Source of the DNA: Fodinibacter sp038258215
GTDB lineage: Bacteria > Actinomycetota > Actinomycetes > Actinomycetales > Dermatophilaceae
DNA: 64,000 nucleotides
Assembly (NCBI GenBank): GCA_038258215.1
Contig: JBBSQC010000010.1
Coordinates: 31,954-95,953, forward strand
Reading direction: 5' to 3'
Shown: piece by piece, positions 32,140-41,294 of the stretch
Layout of the letters: each line of letters begins with the position of its first letter
Numbering within the stretch: position 1 is the first letter of the stretch
Program-made: the position numbers and the translations under genes
The notes under the pieces: generated by a model
Told to the model about the DNA's origin: nothing
The model's input: the letters and a program-made list of their open reading frames with translations, nothing else
The model's database searches: none

Positions 32140-33047
32140 GCGACCAGGATGCCGGCACCGCGACACCGGGGGTCCCGGGCACCGGCGACTTCGTGATCGT
32201 CACCGGCATGAGCGGCGCCGGGCGCACGACCGCCGCCAACGTGCTCGAGGACCAGGGCTACTACGTCGTCGACAACCTCCCCCCGCAGCTGTTGGGGCAG
32301 ATGGCCGAGCTGGCCCGCGGGGTGCGCGACAGCCGGTCCGTGCGCTTGAAGATCGCCGCCGTCGTCGACGTGCGCGCCCACCCGTTCACCTCCGAGCTGC
32401 GGGACGGACTGCGGGCCCTGCGCGAGGGTGGTTGGCACCCGCACCTCTTCTTCCTCGACGCCACCGACGAAGCCCTCGTCCGGCGGTTCGAGAGTGTGCG
32501 CCGACCGCACCCGCTCCAGGGCGACGGCCGGCTCCTCGACGGCATCCGGTCCGAGCGGGAGATCCTGGGCGACCTGCGGGCCGAGGCCCAGGTCGTCATC
32601 GACACCTCCGGCCTGAACGTCCACCAGCTGGCCCGCAAGATCACCCCGCTCCTCGGCGCCGAGAGCGGGCCCAGCCTGCGGCTGGCCCTGCTCTCCTTCG
32701 GCTTCAAGTACGGCGTGCCCCTGGACGCCGACTTCGTCTTCGACATGCGCTTCCTGCCCAACCCCTTCTGGGTCCCCGAGCTCAAGGTGCTCACCGGCAC
32801 CGACCGACCGGTGTCCGACTGGGTGCTCGGGCAGGAGGGCGCGCTGTCCTTCCTCGACCGCGTCGTGTCCCTCATGGAGCCGGTGACCGAGGGCTACCTG
32901 CGGGAGGGGCGGCGCTACGCCACGGTGGCCATCGGCTGCACGGGGGGCAAGCACCGCTCCGTGGCGATGACCGCCGCCGTCGCCGAGCGGCTGACCACCC
33001 AGCGGGTCGCGACCTTCGTGGTGCACCGCGACCTGGGGCGCGAGTGA
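32136..33047 (+). CDS. rapZ: RapZ/YvcJ family nucleotide-binding protein
   Basis: A 303-residue P-loop protein with Walker A-like GMSGAGRTT near residue 24 (arginine in the usual lysine position), GYYVVDNLPPQLL, the block LLSFGFKYGVPLDADFVFDMRFLPNPFWVPEL and the terminal GCTGGKHRSVAMTAAVAERL. In E. coli RapZ is an RNase E adaptor for GlmZ; in Gram-positives the YvcJ homologue binds nucleotides and affects competence or growth. The uvrC-rapZ-yvcK-whiA order is conserved widely in Gram-positives. Confidence 0.92.
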   Translation: MSDQDAGTATPGVPGTGDFVIVTGMSGAGRTTAANVLEDQGYYVVDNLPPQLLGQMAELARGVRDSRSVRLKIAAVVDVRAHPFTSELRDGLRALREGGWHPHLFFLDATDEALVRRFESVRRPHPLQGDGRLLDGIRSEREILGDLRAEAQVVIDTSGLNVHQLARKITPLLGAESGPSLRLALLSFGFKYGVPLDADFVFDMRFLPNPFWVPELKVLTGTDRPVSDWVLGQEGALSFLDRVVSLMEPVTEGYLREGRRYATVAIGCTGGKHRSVAMTAAVAERLTTQRVATFVVHRDLGRE

Positions 33048-34000
33048 GCGGGCCGGTCGTCGTCGCCCTGGGAGGCGGCCACGGCCTCGCTGCGACCCTG
33101 TCGGCCCTGCGCTACGTCACCGAGGAGATCACGGCGGTCGTCACCGTGGCCGACGACGGTGGGTCGAGCGGGCGGCTCCGGGACGAGTTCGGGGTGCTTC
33201 CGCCAGGGGACCTGCGGATGGCCCTGGCCGCCCTGTGCTCCCAGAGCGAGTGGGGCCAGACCTGGCGCGACGTGCTCCAGCACCGTTTCGCGGGCGACGG
33301 CCCGCTCGCCGGCCACGCCCTGGGGAACCTGCTCATCGTCACCCTGTGGGACCTGCACGAGGACCCCGTGGCGGGCCTGGAGCTCGTCGGCCGCCTGCTC
33401 GGCGCCCACGGCCGGGTGCTGCCCATGGCGGCCGTCCCGCTGACCATCGAGGCCGAGGTCAGCGGGCTCGACCCCGACGACCCCTCGGCGGTCCGCCTCG
33501 TGCAGGGCCAGGCCGAGGTCGCCGTGACACCCGGGGACGTCGAGGCGGTCCGCCTCACACCGGCCGACCCCCCGGCCTACCCGGAGTCGGTCGCCGCCAT
33601 CCGCACCGCGGACTGGGTTGTCCTCGGCCCGGGCTCGTGGTTCACCTCCGTCATGACCCACCTCCTCGTGCCGGAGGTCCGGGAGGCCCTGGAGGTCACC
33701 CGTGCGGGGCGCCTGCTGGTGCTCAACCTGGACCCCGGGTCGGGTGAGACCGCGGGCTTCAGCGCGGAGCGACACCTGGAGTCCTTCGCCGCCCTCGCTC
33801 CTGACCTGCGGCTCGACGTGGTCCTCGCCGACCCGGCCGTCGTCGACGACGAGACCGCCCTCGCCGAGCACTGCGCCCGGCTCGGGGCGCGACTGCACGT
33901 GGTGCCGGTCGCCCGTCAGGACCAGCCGGGGGAGCACGACCCCCTCCGCTACGCCGCGGCGCTGCGGGACGTGCTGCACAGCCCCCGCCCCCGCTCCTGA
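33044..34000 (+). CDS. YvcK/CofD-like gluconeogenesis factor
   Basis: A 318-residue CofD-fold protein beginning VVVALGGGHGLAATLSALR, with TVADDGGSSGRLRDEFGVLPPGDLRMAL, HALGNLLIV and VVLGPGSWFTSVMTHLL. YvcK homologues bind UDP-sugars and are needed for growth on gluconeogenic carbon and for cell-wall synthesis; in mycobacteria the homologue (CuvA) localises to growing poles. It lies in the conserved operon between rapZ and whiA, with a GTG overlapping the rapZ stop. Confidence 0.9.
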   Translation: MSGPVVVALGGGHGLAATLSALRYVTEEITAVVTVADDGGSSGRLRDEFGVLPPGDLRMALAALCSQSEWGQTWRDVLQHRFAGDGPLAGHALGNLLIVTLWDLHEDPVAGLELVGRLLGAHGRVLPMAAVPLTIEAEVSGLDPDDPSAVRLVQGQAEVAVTPGDVEAVRLTPADPPAYPESVAAIRTADWVVLGPGSWFTSVMTHLLVPEVREALEVTRAGRLLVLNLDPGSGETAGFSAERHLESFAALAPDLRLDVVLADPAVVDDETALAEHCARLGARLHVVPVARQDQPGEHDPLRYAAALRDVLHSPRPRS

Positions 34001-34020
34001 GGCGTGGCATCATGACCGCC

Positions 34021-35001
34021 ATGGCAATGACGGCGAAGGTCAAGGACGAGCTCAGCCGTCATCCGGTCACCAAGCCCTGTTGCCGCAAGTCCGAGATCGC
34101 GGCCACGCTGCGCTTCGCCGGGGGGCTGCACATCATCGGTGGCCGGATCGTCGTCGAGGCCGAGCTGGACACGGCGAATGCCGCGCGCCGGCTCCGGCGT
34201 GAGCTCACCGAGGTCTACGGCCACACCCCGGAGGTGCTCGTCCTCGCCTCGGGCGGGCTGCGCCGCGGCAGCCGCTACGTCGTGCGGGTCGTCCAGGACG
34301 GTGAGGCGCTGGCCCGCCAGACCGGTCTCATCGACAGCCGGGGGCGCCCGGTGCGCGGGCTGCCGCCCAAGGTGGTCAGCGGCTCGGTCTGTGACGCCGA
34401 GGCCGCCTGGCGCGGGGCCTTCATCGCCCACGGCTCCCTCACCGAGCCCGGCAGGTCCTCCGCACTGGAGGTCACCTGCCCCGGCCCGGAGGCCGCCCTG
34501 GCCCTGGTCGGTGCCGCCCGTCGGATGGGCATCGCGGCCAAGGCTCGCGAGGTGCGGGGGGTCGACCGCGTGGTGATCCGCGACGGCGACGCGATCGGCG
34601 CCATGCTGACCCGGCTGGGGGCTCACGACGCCGTCCTGGCCTGGGAGGACCGCCGCATCCGGCGTGAGGTACGGGCCACCGCCAACCGCCTCGCCAACTT
34701 CGACGACGCCAACCTGCGTCGCTCGGCCCGCGCCGCGGTCGCCGCAGGCGCCCGGGTCGACCGTGCCCTCGAGATCCTCGGTGCGGACATCCCCGACCAC
34801 CTGCGCGAGGCCGGTGAGCTGCGCCTTCAGCACAAGGAGGCCTCGCTCGAGGAGCTGGGAGCGCTCGCCGTCCCGCCGATGACCAAGGATGCCGTGGCCG
34901 GCCGGATCCGTCGCCTGCTGGCCATGGCGGACAAGCGCGCGAGCGATGAGGGCCTGCCCGGCACCGAGGCGGTCCTCACCGCCGACATGCTCGACACCTG
35001 A
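34021..35001 (+). CDS. whiA: Sporulation/cell-division regulator WhiA
   Basis: A 326-residue WhiA protein: a degenerate LAGLIDADG homing-endonuclease-like N-terminal domain (LRFAGGLHIIGGRIVVEAELD, GAFIAHGSLTEPGRSSALEV) and a C-terminal helix-turn-helix (ASLEELGALAVPPMTKDAVAGRIRRLLAMA). It regulates cell division, and in streptomycetes sporulation together with WhiB; in non-sporulating actinobacteria the role is division. Start is ambiguous: an ATG at 34012 is better spaced from GAGGCG, but the ATG at 34021 (MAMTAKVKDELSR) matches the family N-terminus and is used here. Confidence 0.93.
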   Translation: MAMTAKVKDELSRHPVTKPCCRKSEIAATLRFAGGLHIIGGRIVVEAELDTANAARRLRRELTEVYGHTPEVLVLASGGLRRGSRYVVRVVQDGEALARQTGLIDSRGRPVRGLPPKVVSGSVCDAEAAWRGAFIAHGSLTEPGRSSALEVTCPGPEAALALVGAARRMGIAAKAREVRGVDRVVIRDGDAIGAMLTRLGAHDAVLAWEDRRIRREVRATANRLANFDDANLRRSARAAVAAGARVDRALEILGADIPDHLREAGELRLQHKEASLEELGALAVPPMTKDAVAGRIRRLLAMADKRASDEGLPGTEAVLTADMLDT

Positions 35002-35133
35002 GACTCGACACCCTGACGGTCGGCGCCCGGCACCTGAGGGCCGACACCTCACCCACGGCTCCCGACCCCAGGGTTGCGTCAACGGTTACCCGCCCGTACT
35101 GCGGACGGTGCGCTGGGTCCTCAGGCTCGGGTC

Positions 35134-35172
35134 TAGGCTGGTCAGCGGACCACGTGCCACGCCTCGTGGCAC
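35134..35172 (+). promoter_or_regulatory. gap leader: possible -10 and palindrome
   Basis: TAGGCT at 35134-35139 is a candidate -10, giving a ~55-base leader. Inside it GTGCCACG (35154-35161) and CGTGGCAC (35165-35172) form a perfect 8-base dyad with a CCT loop. It could be an operator or an mRNA hairpin controlling gap. Confidence 0.4.
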
Positions 35173-35200
35173 CTCCCCAGACTGGAAGGCAGCACGCACC

Positions 35201-36205
<1,005 letters not shown>

Positions 36206-36227
36206 GCGATCGGACCCGACGTCGACC

Positions 36228-37433
36228 ATGGGTGACCTCACCTCGTTGGGCGACCTGCGCGGCACGCGCGTGCTCGTCCGCTCCGACCTCAACGTGCCCC
36301 TCGACGGCACGACCATCACCGACGACGGCCGGATCCGGGCCTCGGTCCCGACCATCTCCCAGCTCGTCGAGGCGGGCGCGCGCGTCATCGTGTGCGCCCA
36401 CCTCGGGCGGCCCACGGGGGCCCCGGAGGAGAGGTACTCCCTCGCGCCGCTCGTCGACCGGCTCTCCGAGCTCCTCGGCCGGCCGGTCACCTTCGCCACC
36501 GACACGGTGGGCGAGAGCGCCCGCAGCGCGGTGGCGGCGATGACCGACGGGGATGTCGTGCTCCTGGAGAACCTCCGCTTCAACGCGGGTGAGACCGCCA
36601 AGGCCGACGAGGACCGGGCCGAGTTCGCCGATGCCCTCGCGGGCCTGGCCCAGGCCTACGTCTCCGACGGGTTCGGGGTCGTGCACCGCAAGCAGGCCTC
36701 GGTCTACGACGTGGCCACCCGCCTGCCCTCGGCGATGGGCGGGCTGGTCGCCGCCGAGGTCGACGTGCTCCACCGGCTCACGCAGGACCCGCAGCGGCCG
36801 TATGCCGTGGTGCTCGGTGGCGCCAAGGTCGCGGACAAGCTGGCCGTGATCGACAACCTGATGGGCACCGCCGACCGCCTCCTCATCGGGGGTGGCATGG
36901 TCTTCACGTTCCTGGCCGCGCAGGGGCTGGAGATCGGCAAGAGCCTCTTCGACGCCGACAGCGTGGAGGCGTGCCGGGGCTACCTGGCCCGCGCGGAGTC
37001 GACCGGGGTCGAGATCGTCCTCCCGGTCGACGTCGTCTGCGGGGCGGAGTTCTCCGCCGACACGGAGATCGTCACCGTCGACGCCGACGCCATCCCCGCC
37101 GACATGATCGGTCTCGACATCGGGCCGCGATCGGCGGCGCTCTACGCCGCCAAGCTCGCCGACACGCGCACCGTCTTCTGGAACGGCCCCATGGGCGCGT
37201 TCGAGATGGCGCCGTACGCCGAGGGCACCCGGGCGGTGGCCCAGGCGCTGGTCGAGGTGAGCGCCGACGGCGCGCTCACCGTCGTCGGTGGTGGCGACTC
37301 CGCCGCAGCGGTGCGCCAGCTGGGGTTCGACGACGACCAGTTCGGTCACATCTCGACCGGCGGCGGGGCCTCACTGGAGTATCTCGAGGGCAAGGAGCTC
37401 CCGGGCATCGCCATCCTCACGAAGGAGCACTGA
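36228..37433 (+). CDS. pgk: Phosphoglycerate kinase
   Basis: A 401-residue two-domain kinase transferring phosphate from 1,3-bisphosphoglycerate to ADP. Family blocks include VLVRSDLNVPLDG, CAHLGRPTG, LLENLRFNAGETA, YVSDGFGVVHRKQAS, VLGGAKVADKLAVIDNLM, FWNGPMGAFEMAPYAEGT and VVGGGDSAAAV. It follows gap by 22 bases and is followed by tpiA after 3 bases, so the three glycolytic genes form one operon. Confidence 0.97.
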   Translation: MGDLTSLGDLRGTRVLVRSDLNVPLDGTTITDDGRIRASVPTISQLVEAGARVIVCAHLGRPTGAPEERYSLAPLVDRLSELLGRPVTFATDTVGESARSAVAAMTDGDVVLLENLRFNAGETAKADEDRAEFADALAGLAQAYVSDGFGVVHRKQASVYDVATRLPSAMGGLVAAEVDVLHRLTQDPQRPYAVVLGGAKVADKLAVIDNLMGTADRLLIGGGMVFTFLAAQGLEIGKSLFDADSVEACRGYLARAESTGVEIVLPVDVVCGAEFSADTEIVTVDADAIPADMIGLDIGPRSAALYAAKLADTRTVFWNGPMGAFEMAPYAEGTRAVAQALVEVSADGALTVVGGGDSAAAVRQLGFDDDQFGHISTGGGASLEYLEGKELPGIAILTKEH

Positions 37434-37436
37434 CGC

Positions 37437-38234
37437 ATGGCCACCGGCCGCACCCCGCTCATGGCGGGGAACTGGAAGATGAACCTCGACCACCTCCAAG
37501 GCACCCACCTGGTGCAGAAGCTGGACTGGACGCTCAAGGACGGCCGTCACGACTTCGGTGCGGTGGAGGTCGTGGTGCTGCCACCCTTCACCGACATCCG
37601 CAGCGTGCAGACCCTCATCGACGGTGACCGCCTCGAGCTCAAGCACGGAGCACAGGACCTGTCGCCGCACGACTCGGGTGCCTACACCGGGGACATCAGT
37701 GGCGCGTTCCTCGCCAAGCTCGGCTGCAGCTACGTCGCCGTCGGGCACAGCGAGCGGCGTGAGGGCCACGGCGAGACCGACGAGCTCGTCGGAGCCAAGG
37801 TCCGAGCCGCCTTCCGGCACGGTCTCACGCCGATCTTCTGCTGCGGGGAGGGTCTCGAGGTGCGCCAGTCCGGAGCCCACGTGGACCACGTCGTCGCGCA
37901 GGTGCGGGCCGCCCTCGAGGGCCTGCCGGTGGAGGACGCCAAGGCCGTCGTCGTGGCCTACGAGCCGATCTGGGCGATCGGCACCGGTGAGGTCGCCACG
38001 CCGGAGGACGCCCAGGAGGTGTGCGCCGCGATCCGGGCCACCCTCGCCGACCTGTTCGGCGGTGACGTCGCGGACGGCGTCCGAGTGCTCTACGGCGGCT
38101 CGGTGAAGTCGGGCAACGTGGCGGCGATCATGGGCAAGGACGACGTCGACGGGGCGCTCGTGGGCGGCGCGTCGCTCGACGCCGCGGAGTTCGCCGCGAT
38201 CTGCCGCTTCCGCGACCACCTCAAGACGGCCTGA
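37437..38234 (+). CDS. tpiA: Triose-phosphate isomerase
   Basis: A 265-residue TIM barrel interconverting dihydroxyacetone phosphate and glyceraldehyde-3-phosphate. The catalytic residues are K14 in GNWKMN, H104 in VGHSERR and E176 in AYEPIWAIGTG; the phosphate-binding loop is LYGGSVKSGN. Normal length. Last glycolytic gene before secG. Confidence 0.97.
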   Translation: MATGRTPLMAGNWKMNLDHLQGTHLVQKLDWTLKDGRHDFGAVEVVVLPPFTDIRSVQTLIDGDRLELKHGAQDLSPHDSGAYTGDISGAFLAKLGCSYVAVGHSERREGHGETDELVGAKVRAAFRHGLTPIFCCGEGLEVRQSGAHVDHVVAQVRAALEGLPVEDAKAVVVAYEPIWAIGTGEVATPEDAQEVCAAIRATLADLFGGDVADGVRVLYGGSVKSGNVAAIMGKDDVDGALVGGASLDAAEFAAICRFRDHLKTA

Positions 38235-38257
38235 CCGCGGCGACCGGGCAGAGCGGT

Positions 38258-38263
38258 TATCCT
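38258..38263 (+). promoter_or_regulatory. Possible -10 element for secG
   Basis: TATCCT lies 39 bases before the secG GTG, with a GAAGGA ribosome site in the leader. No good -35 is seen. Confidence 0.35.
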
Positions 38264-38302
38264 GTACCGGTTGTCCCCCCGACCCCACACGAAGGAATCT
38301 CA

Positions 38303-38545
38303 GTGGACGCGGTACGCATCGGCCTCCAGGTCCTCCTGGTCCTCGGTGGCCTGTTCCTCACCTTCCTCATCCTGCTCCACAAGGGCAAGGGCGGAGGGCT
38401 CTCCGACATGTTCGGAGGCGGCATGTCGAGCTCGCTGGGTGGCTCGTCGGTGGCCGAACGCAACCTCGACCGGATCACGGTCGCGGTGGCGGTGGTCTGG
38501 TTCACGTGCGTCGTGGGACTCGGTGTCCTCGAACGCTTCGCCTGA
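38303..38545 (+). CDS. secG: Preprotein translocase subunit SecG
   Basis: An 80-residue protein with two transmembrane helices (QVLLVLGGLFLTFLILLH and VAVAVVWFTCVVGLGVLE) joined by the SecG loop GKGGGLSDMFGGGMSSSLGGSSVAERNLDR. It is an auxiliary subunit of the SecYEG channel. GTG start with GAAGGA about 9 bases upstream. The tpiA-secG neighbourhood is conserved in actinobacteria. Confidence 0.94.
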   Translation: MDAVRIGLQVLLVLGGLFLTFLILLHKGKGGGLSDMFGGGMSSSLGGSSVAERNLDRITVAVAVVWFTCVVGLGVLERFA

Positions 38546-38562
38546 GACGTAGGAGATCGACA

Positions 38563-38913
38563 ATGGCAGGTGGCAACGCGATACGCGGATCACGCGTGGG
38601 TGCAGGACCGATGGGCGAGGCCGAGCGTGGTGACGTGGCCCCGCGGGTGCACGTCTCGTTCTGGTGCAGCAATGGTCACGAGACTCGTCCGAGCTTCTCC
38701 CAGGAGGCCGGTCTGGCCATCCCGGAGCAGTGGGACTGCCCGCGGTGCGGCTACCCGGCCGGGCAGGACCGGGACAACCCGCCCGCTCCGAGCAAGGTGG
38801 AGCCCTACAAGACCCACCTCGCCTACGTCAAGGAGCGCCGCTCCGACGAGGACGGCGAGGCTATCCTCGACGAGGCCCTGCAGACCCTGCGCGACCGGGG
38901 CCTGATCCAGTAG
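38563..38913 (+). CDS. rbpA: RNA polymerase-binding protein RbpA
   Basis: A 116-residue actinobacteria-specific RNA polymerase factor that stabilises sigma-A holoenzyme and open complexes. The N-terminus is MAGGNAIRGSRVGAGPMGEAERG, the core has C35 and H39 (FWCSNGHE) and C59/C62 (WDCPRCG), which form or resemble a zinc site, and the C-terminal sigma-interaction domain is KTHLAYVKERRSDEDGEAILDEALQ. ATG at 38563 has an AGGAGA site. It lies 17 bases after secG. Confidence 0.95.
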   Translation: MAGGNAIRGSRVGAGPMGEAERGDVAPRVHVSFWCSNGHETRPSFSQEAGLAIPEQWDCPRCGYPAGQDRDNPPAPSKVEPYKTHLAYVKERRSDEDGEAILDEALQTLRDRGLIQ

Positions 38914-38923
38914 GTCGGACGCC

Positions 38924-39406
38924 TCAGGCGCGGCCGGCGCGAGCGAGGTGCTCGGCAACGCCGGTCAGCCAGTTCGACTCCCGCGCCATCCACCGTACGG
39001 CCACGAGGTTGCGTGTCACGACCGGTGCCCCGCGTCTCGGCGGGGCGACTGCGAGGTCGGTGCCGAACGGGTCGCTGCTCACCACCCAGCGGTAGCCGGC
39101 GCTCTCGACGAGGTGGTCACCCAGCGCCACCGCGAGCACCTCCACCGCGTTGCCGGGGTCGTGGTGCGCCGCCCTCGCCAAGGCTCGTTCGTAGGCCGCG
39201 TCGACGCTCGCGAGGTCCGCCGGGACGATGGCGTGCTCCGCGTAGTGCTCCCGCACCGCCTCGAGCTCGGCCCGTTCGGCAGCGGTGGGCGGCCTGGTGC
39301 CGATCTCCTCCACCGGCCCCTCGACGTCCTCGGGCGGCACCGGGGCGTCGGCATCGGGGGTCGCAGCCACCTCGTCGCGGCCCCGGAGGCGGTCGAAGAG
39401 TCCCAT
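38924..39406 (-). CDS. Conserved protein of unknown function (possibly DUF3806)
   Basis: A 160-residue soluble protein with no signal peptide. The start is MGLFDRLRGRDEVAA, then an acidic Pro-rich linker, a helical region (TAAERAELEAVREHY, LASVDAAYERALARAAHHDPGNAVEVLAVALGDHL) and a small beta domain (YRWVVSSDPFGTDLAVAPPRRGAPVVTRNLVAVRWM). The last part resembles DUF3806 proteins, a weak call from memory. It is the last gene of the pentose-phosphate operon, 8 bases after pgl, and converges with rbpA. Confidence 0.65.
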   Translation of the reverse strand: MGLFDRLRGRDEVAATPDADAPVPPEDVEGPVEEIGTRPPTAAERAELEAVREHYAEHAIVPADLASVDAAYERALARAAHHDPGNAVEVLAVALGDHLVESAGYRWVVSSDPFGTDLAVAPPRRGAPVVTRNLVAVRWMARESNWLTGVAEHLARAGRA

Positions 39407-39414
39407 CGGCTCCC

Positions 39415-40149
39415 TCAGCCCCGGTCGAGGTCGCCCGCGGCGTCCTCGTCGAGGAGCCACACGGTGGCCTGCCGGCCGTGGACGTGAGCGGCCGGGGTGG
39501 TCTCGAACGACGCACCCGTCACCCCTCGATGAACCGCGTCGGCCTTGTCGGCGCCACTGACGAGGAACCACACCTGGCGAGAGCGTTCCAGGCACTCCCG
39601 GGTGAGGGACACCCGGTCCGGCGGCGGCTTGGGGGAGTCGTGCACCGCCACCGTGACGGCGTCGGTCGTGCGCGCCGCGGGATGGTGCGGGAAGAGCGAG
39701 GCGACGTGACCGTCGGGACCCACCCCCAGCACCACGACATCGAACATCCCGCCACCGTGCTCGCGGAGCGTCGAGGCGTACTCGGTGGCGCTCTCCTCGG
39801 CGTCGGTCGTGGTGTCCGGGCCGGCGACCCGGTGCACCTTGGCCTGGTCGAGACCGAGGTCCGAGAGCCCGGCGGCATCGTTCTGGGTGTCGTTCCGGTC
39901 GGCGTCCCCTGCGGGGAGGTAGCGCTCGTCACCCCACCACACGTGCACGGCCGACCAGTCGACGGCGGCACTCGAGGGGGATCGAACGAGGGAGGAGATG
40001 ATCTCCGAGCCCATCGACCCGCCGGTCATGGAGATGTGGGCGGTGCCCCGGGCCGACTGGGCGTCGAGCACCGCGAGGGCCAGGCGGGCTGCTGCGGCAT
40101 CGGACAGTGACTGCCGTGTGGGGTGCACGACCACCGTGGGCTCGTTCAT
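39415..40149 (-). CDS. pgl: 6-phosphogluconolactonase
   Basis: A 244-residue lactonase of the DevB/NagB-like fold: ISMTGGSMGSEIISSL, VHVWWGDERYLPAGDADRND, VVLGVGPDGHVASLFPHH and the C-terminal GADKADAVHRGV. It hydrolyses 6-phosphogluconolactone, the product of Zwf. The ATG overlaps the opcA stop as ATGA. Confidence 0.93.
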   Translation of the reverse strand: MNEPTVVVHPTRQSLSDAAAARLALAVLDAQSARGTAHISMTGGSMGSEIISSLVRSPSSAAVDWSAVHVWWGDERYLPAGDADRNDTQNDAAGLSDLGLDQAKVHRVAGPDTTTDAEESATEYASTLREHGGGMFDVVVLGVGPDGHVASLFPHHPAARTTDAVTVAVHDSPKPPPDRVSLTRECLERSRQVWFLVSGADKADAVHRGVTGASFETTPAAHVHGRQATVWLLDEDAAGDLDRG

Positions 40150-41294
40150 GTGCGGTCCTCCTCGACCTCGGCCAGCTTCGCGGCGGCCGCCTTCTTCACG
40201 GCGCCCGGATCGTCGGCCTTCTCGGGCATCGGTAGCTTCTCGATCAACGTGCTGCTCGCGTCGGCGCCGGCGGCCCGGCGAAGACGTCGACCGGTGCGCT
40301 CGGCCTCGGCGACCGAGGGAGCCAGCCCGGCGGCGACCGCCTCGGTCGCCGTGCGCCGCGACGAGCTCACGTCGGGAAGCCCGCGTGTCAGGGCGTCCTG
40401 GTAGACCTCGTCCGGGTCCAGCCGGCGCAGCTCGTCGGCGAGGCACTCCGGGTCTCCCCGGTGCGGGAGGGCGATGGTGCGGTCGGGCTGACCCGGCTGG
40501 GACAGGATGGCGGTGTTGCCGTCCTGAGGCCGGACGAGGTCCACGGTGCCGCTGGCCCGCTCGAGGCGGATCGAGATGATGCCGGTGCCCGGCCGGGACC
40601 GAGCGAGGGACACGGGACACCTGAGACGGACGGCCAGCCACCCGGCGAGCAGGTCCCCCGAGGGGGAGTCGGGGGCAGCGACCACCGTGGCGGCAGTGAC
40701 CTTCTCGTAGGGGGGTTGGTCCAGCGCGGCTGCGATGAGACCACGCCAGAGCGTCACTCGTGCCCAGGCGAGGTCGGTGTCCCCGGCGGCGTAGTTGTCG
40801 GCGAGCCGCTTCAGCACGGCGCGCGGCGCCCCACGGCTGCGTGAGGCGTCGGTCACCCGTCGCTGGGCCATCGCGCCGATGGGGTCCTCCGCGGGCTTCT
40901 TCGGGGCCTCCACGGGCCACCACGCCACGATGGGGGAGTCGGCCAGCAGCAGCGGGGTGACCACCGCGCGACCCTGCGAGGCGAGGGGACCGTAGAGCCG
41001 GAGCACGACCACCTCGGAGGCGCCGGCGTCCCCGCCGAGGCGGATCTGCCCGTCGAGCCGGGCGGCGCCGCGACGGTTGCTGGTGACGACGACGATGATG
41101 CGTGACGGATGCTGACGGCTCGCGTCGTTCGCCGTCTCGATGGCCTCCTCCGCGTCGGACTCCTCCACCACCACCACGAGGGTGAGCACGCGGGAGAGAG
41201 CCATCGAGCCGGTGTTCGCGCGCAGTGCGACGAGCTTCTTGGAGACGGCCGCGGTCGTGGTGCTCGGCAGGTCGACGATCACGGCAGCCTCCAC
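40146..41294 (-). CDS. opcA: Glucose-6-phosphate dehydrogenase assembly protein OpcA
   Basis: A 382-residue OpcA protein that assists or allosterically activates Zwf. Typical features are the N-terminal VIVDLPSTTTAAVSKKLVALR, RVLTLVV, the SRIIVVV block, PLLLADSPIVAWWP and a C-terminal region ending in a Lys/Ala-rich helix. Start is either the GTG at 41294, which overlaps zwf by 16 bases, or the GTG at 41282 that gives the usual IVDLP start. I list the longer form. Confidence 0.92.
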   Translation of the reverse strand: MEAAVIVDLPSTTTAAVSKKLVALRANTGSMALSRVLTLVVVVEESDAEEAIETANDASRQHPSRIIVVVTSNRRGAARLDGQIRLGGDAGASEVVVLRLYGPLASQGRAVVTPLLLADSPIVAWWPVEAPKKPAEDPIGAMAQRRVTDASRSRGAPRAVLKRLADNYAAGDTDLAWARVTLWRGLIAAALDQPPYEKVTAATVVAAPDSPSGDLLAGWLAVRLRCPVSLARSRPGTGIISIRLERASGTVDLVRPQDGNTAILSQPGQPDRTIALPHRGDPECLADELRRLDPDEVYQDALTRGLPDVSSSRRTATEAVAAGLAPSVAEAERTGRRLRRAAGADASSTLIEKLPMPEKADDPGAVKKAAAAKLAEVEEDRT

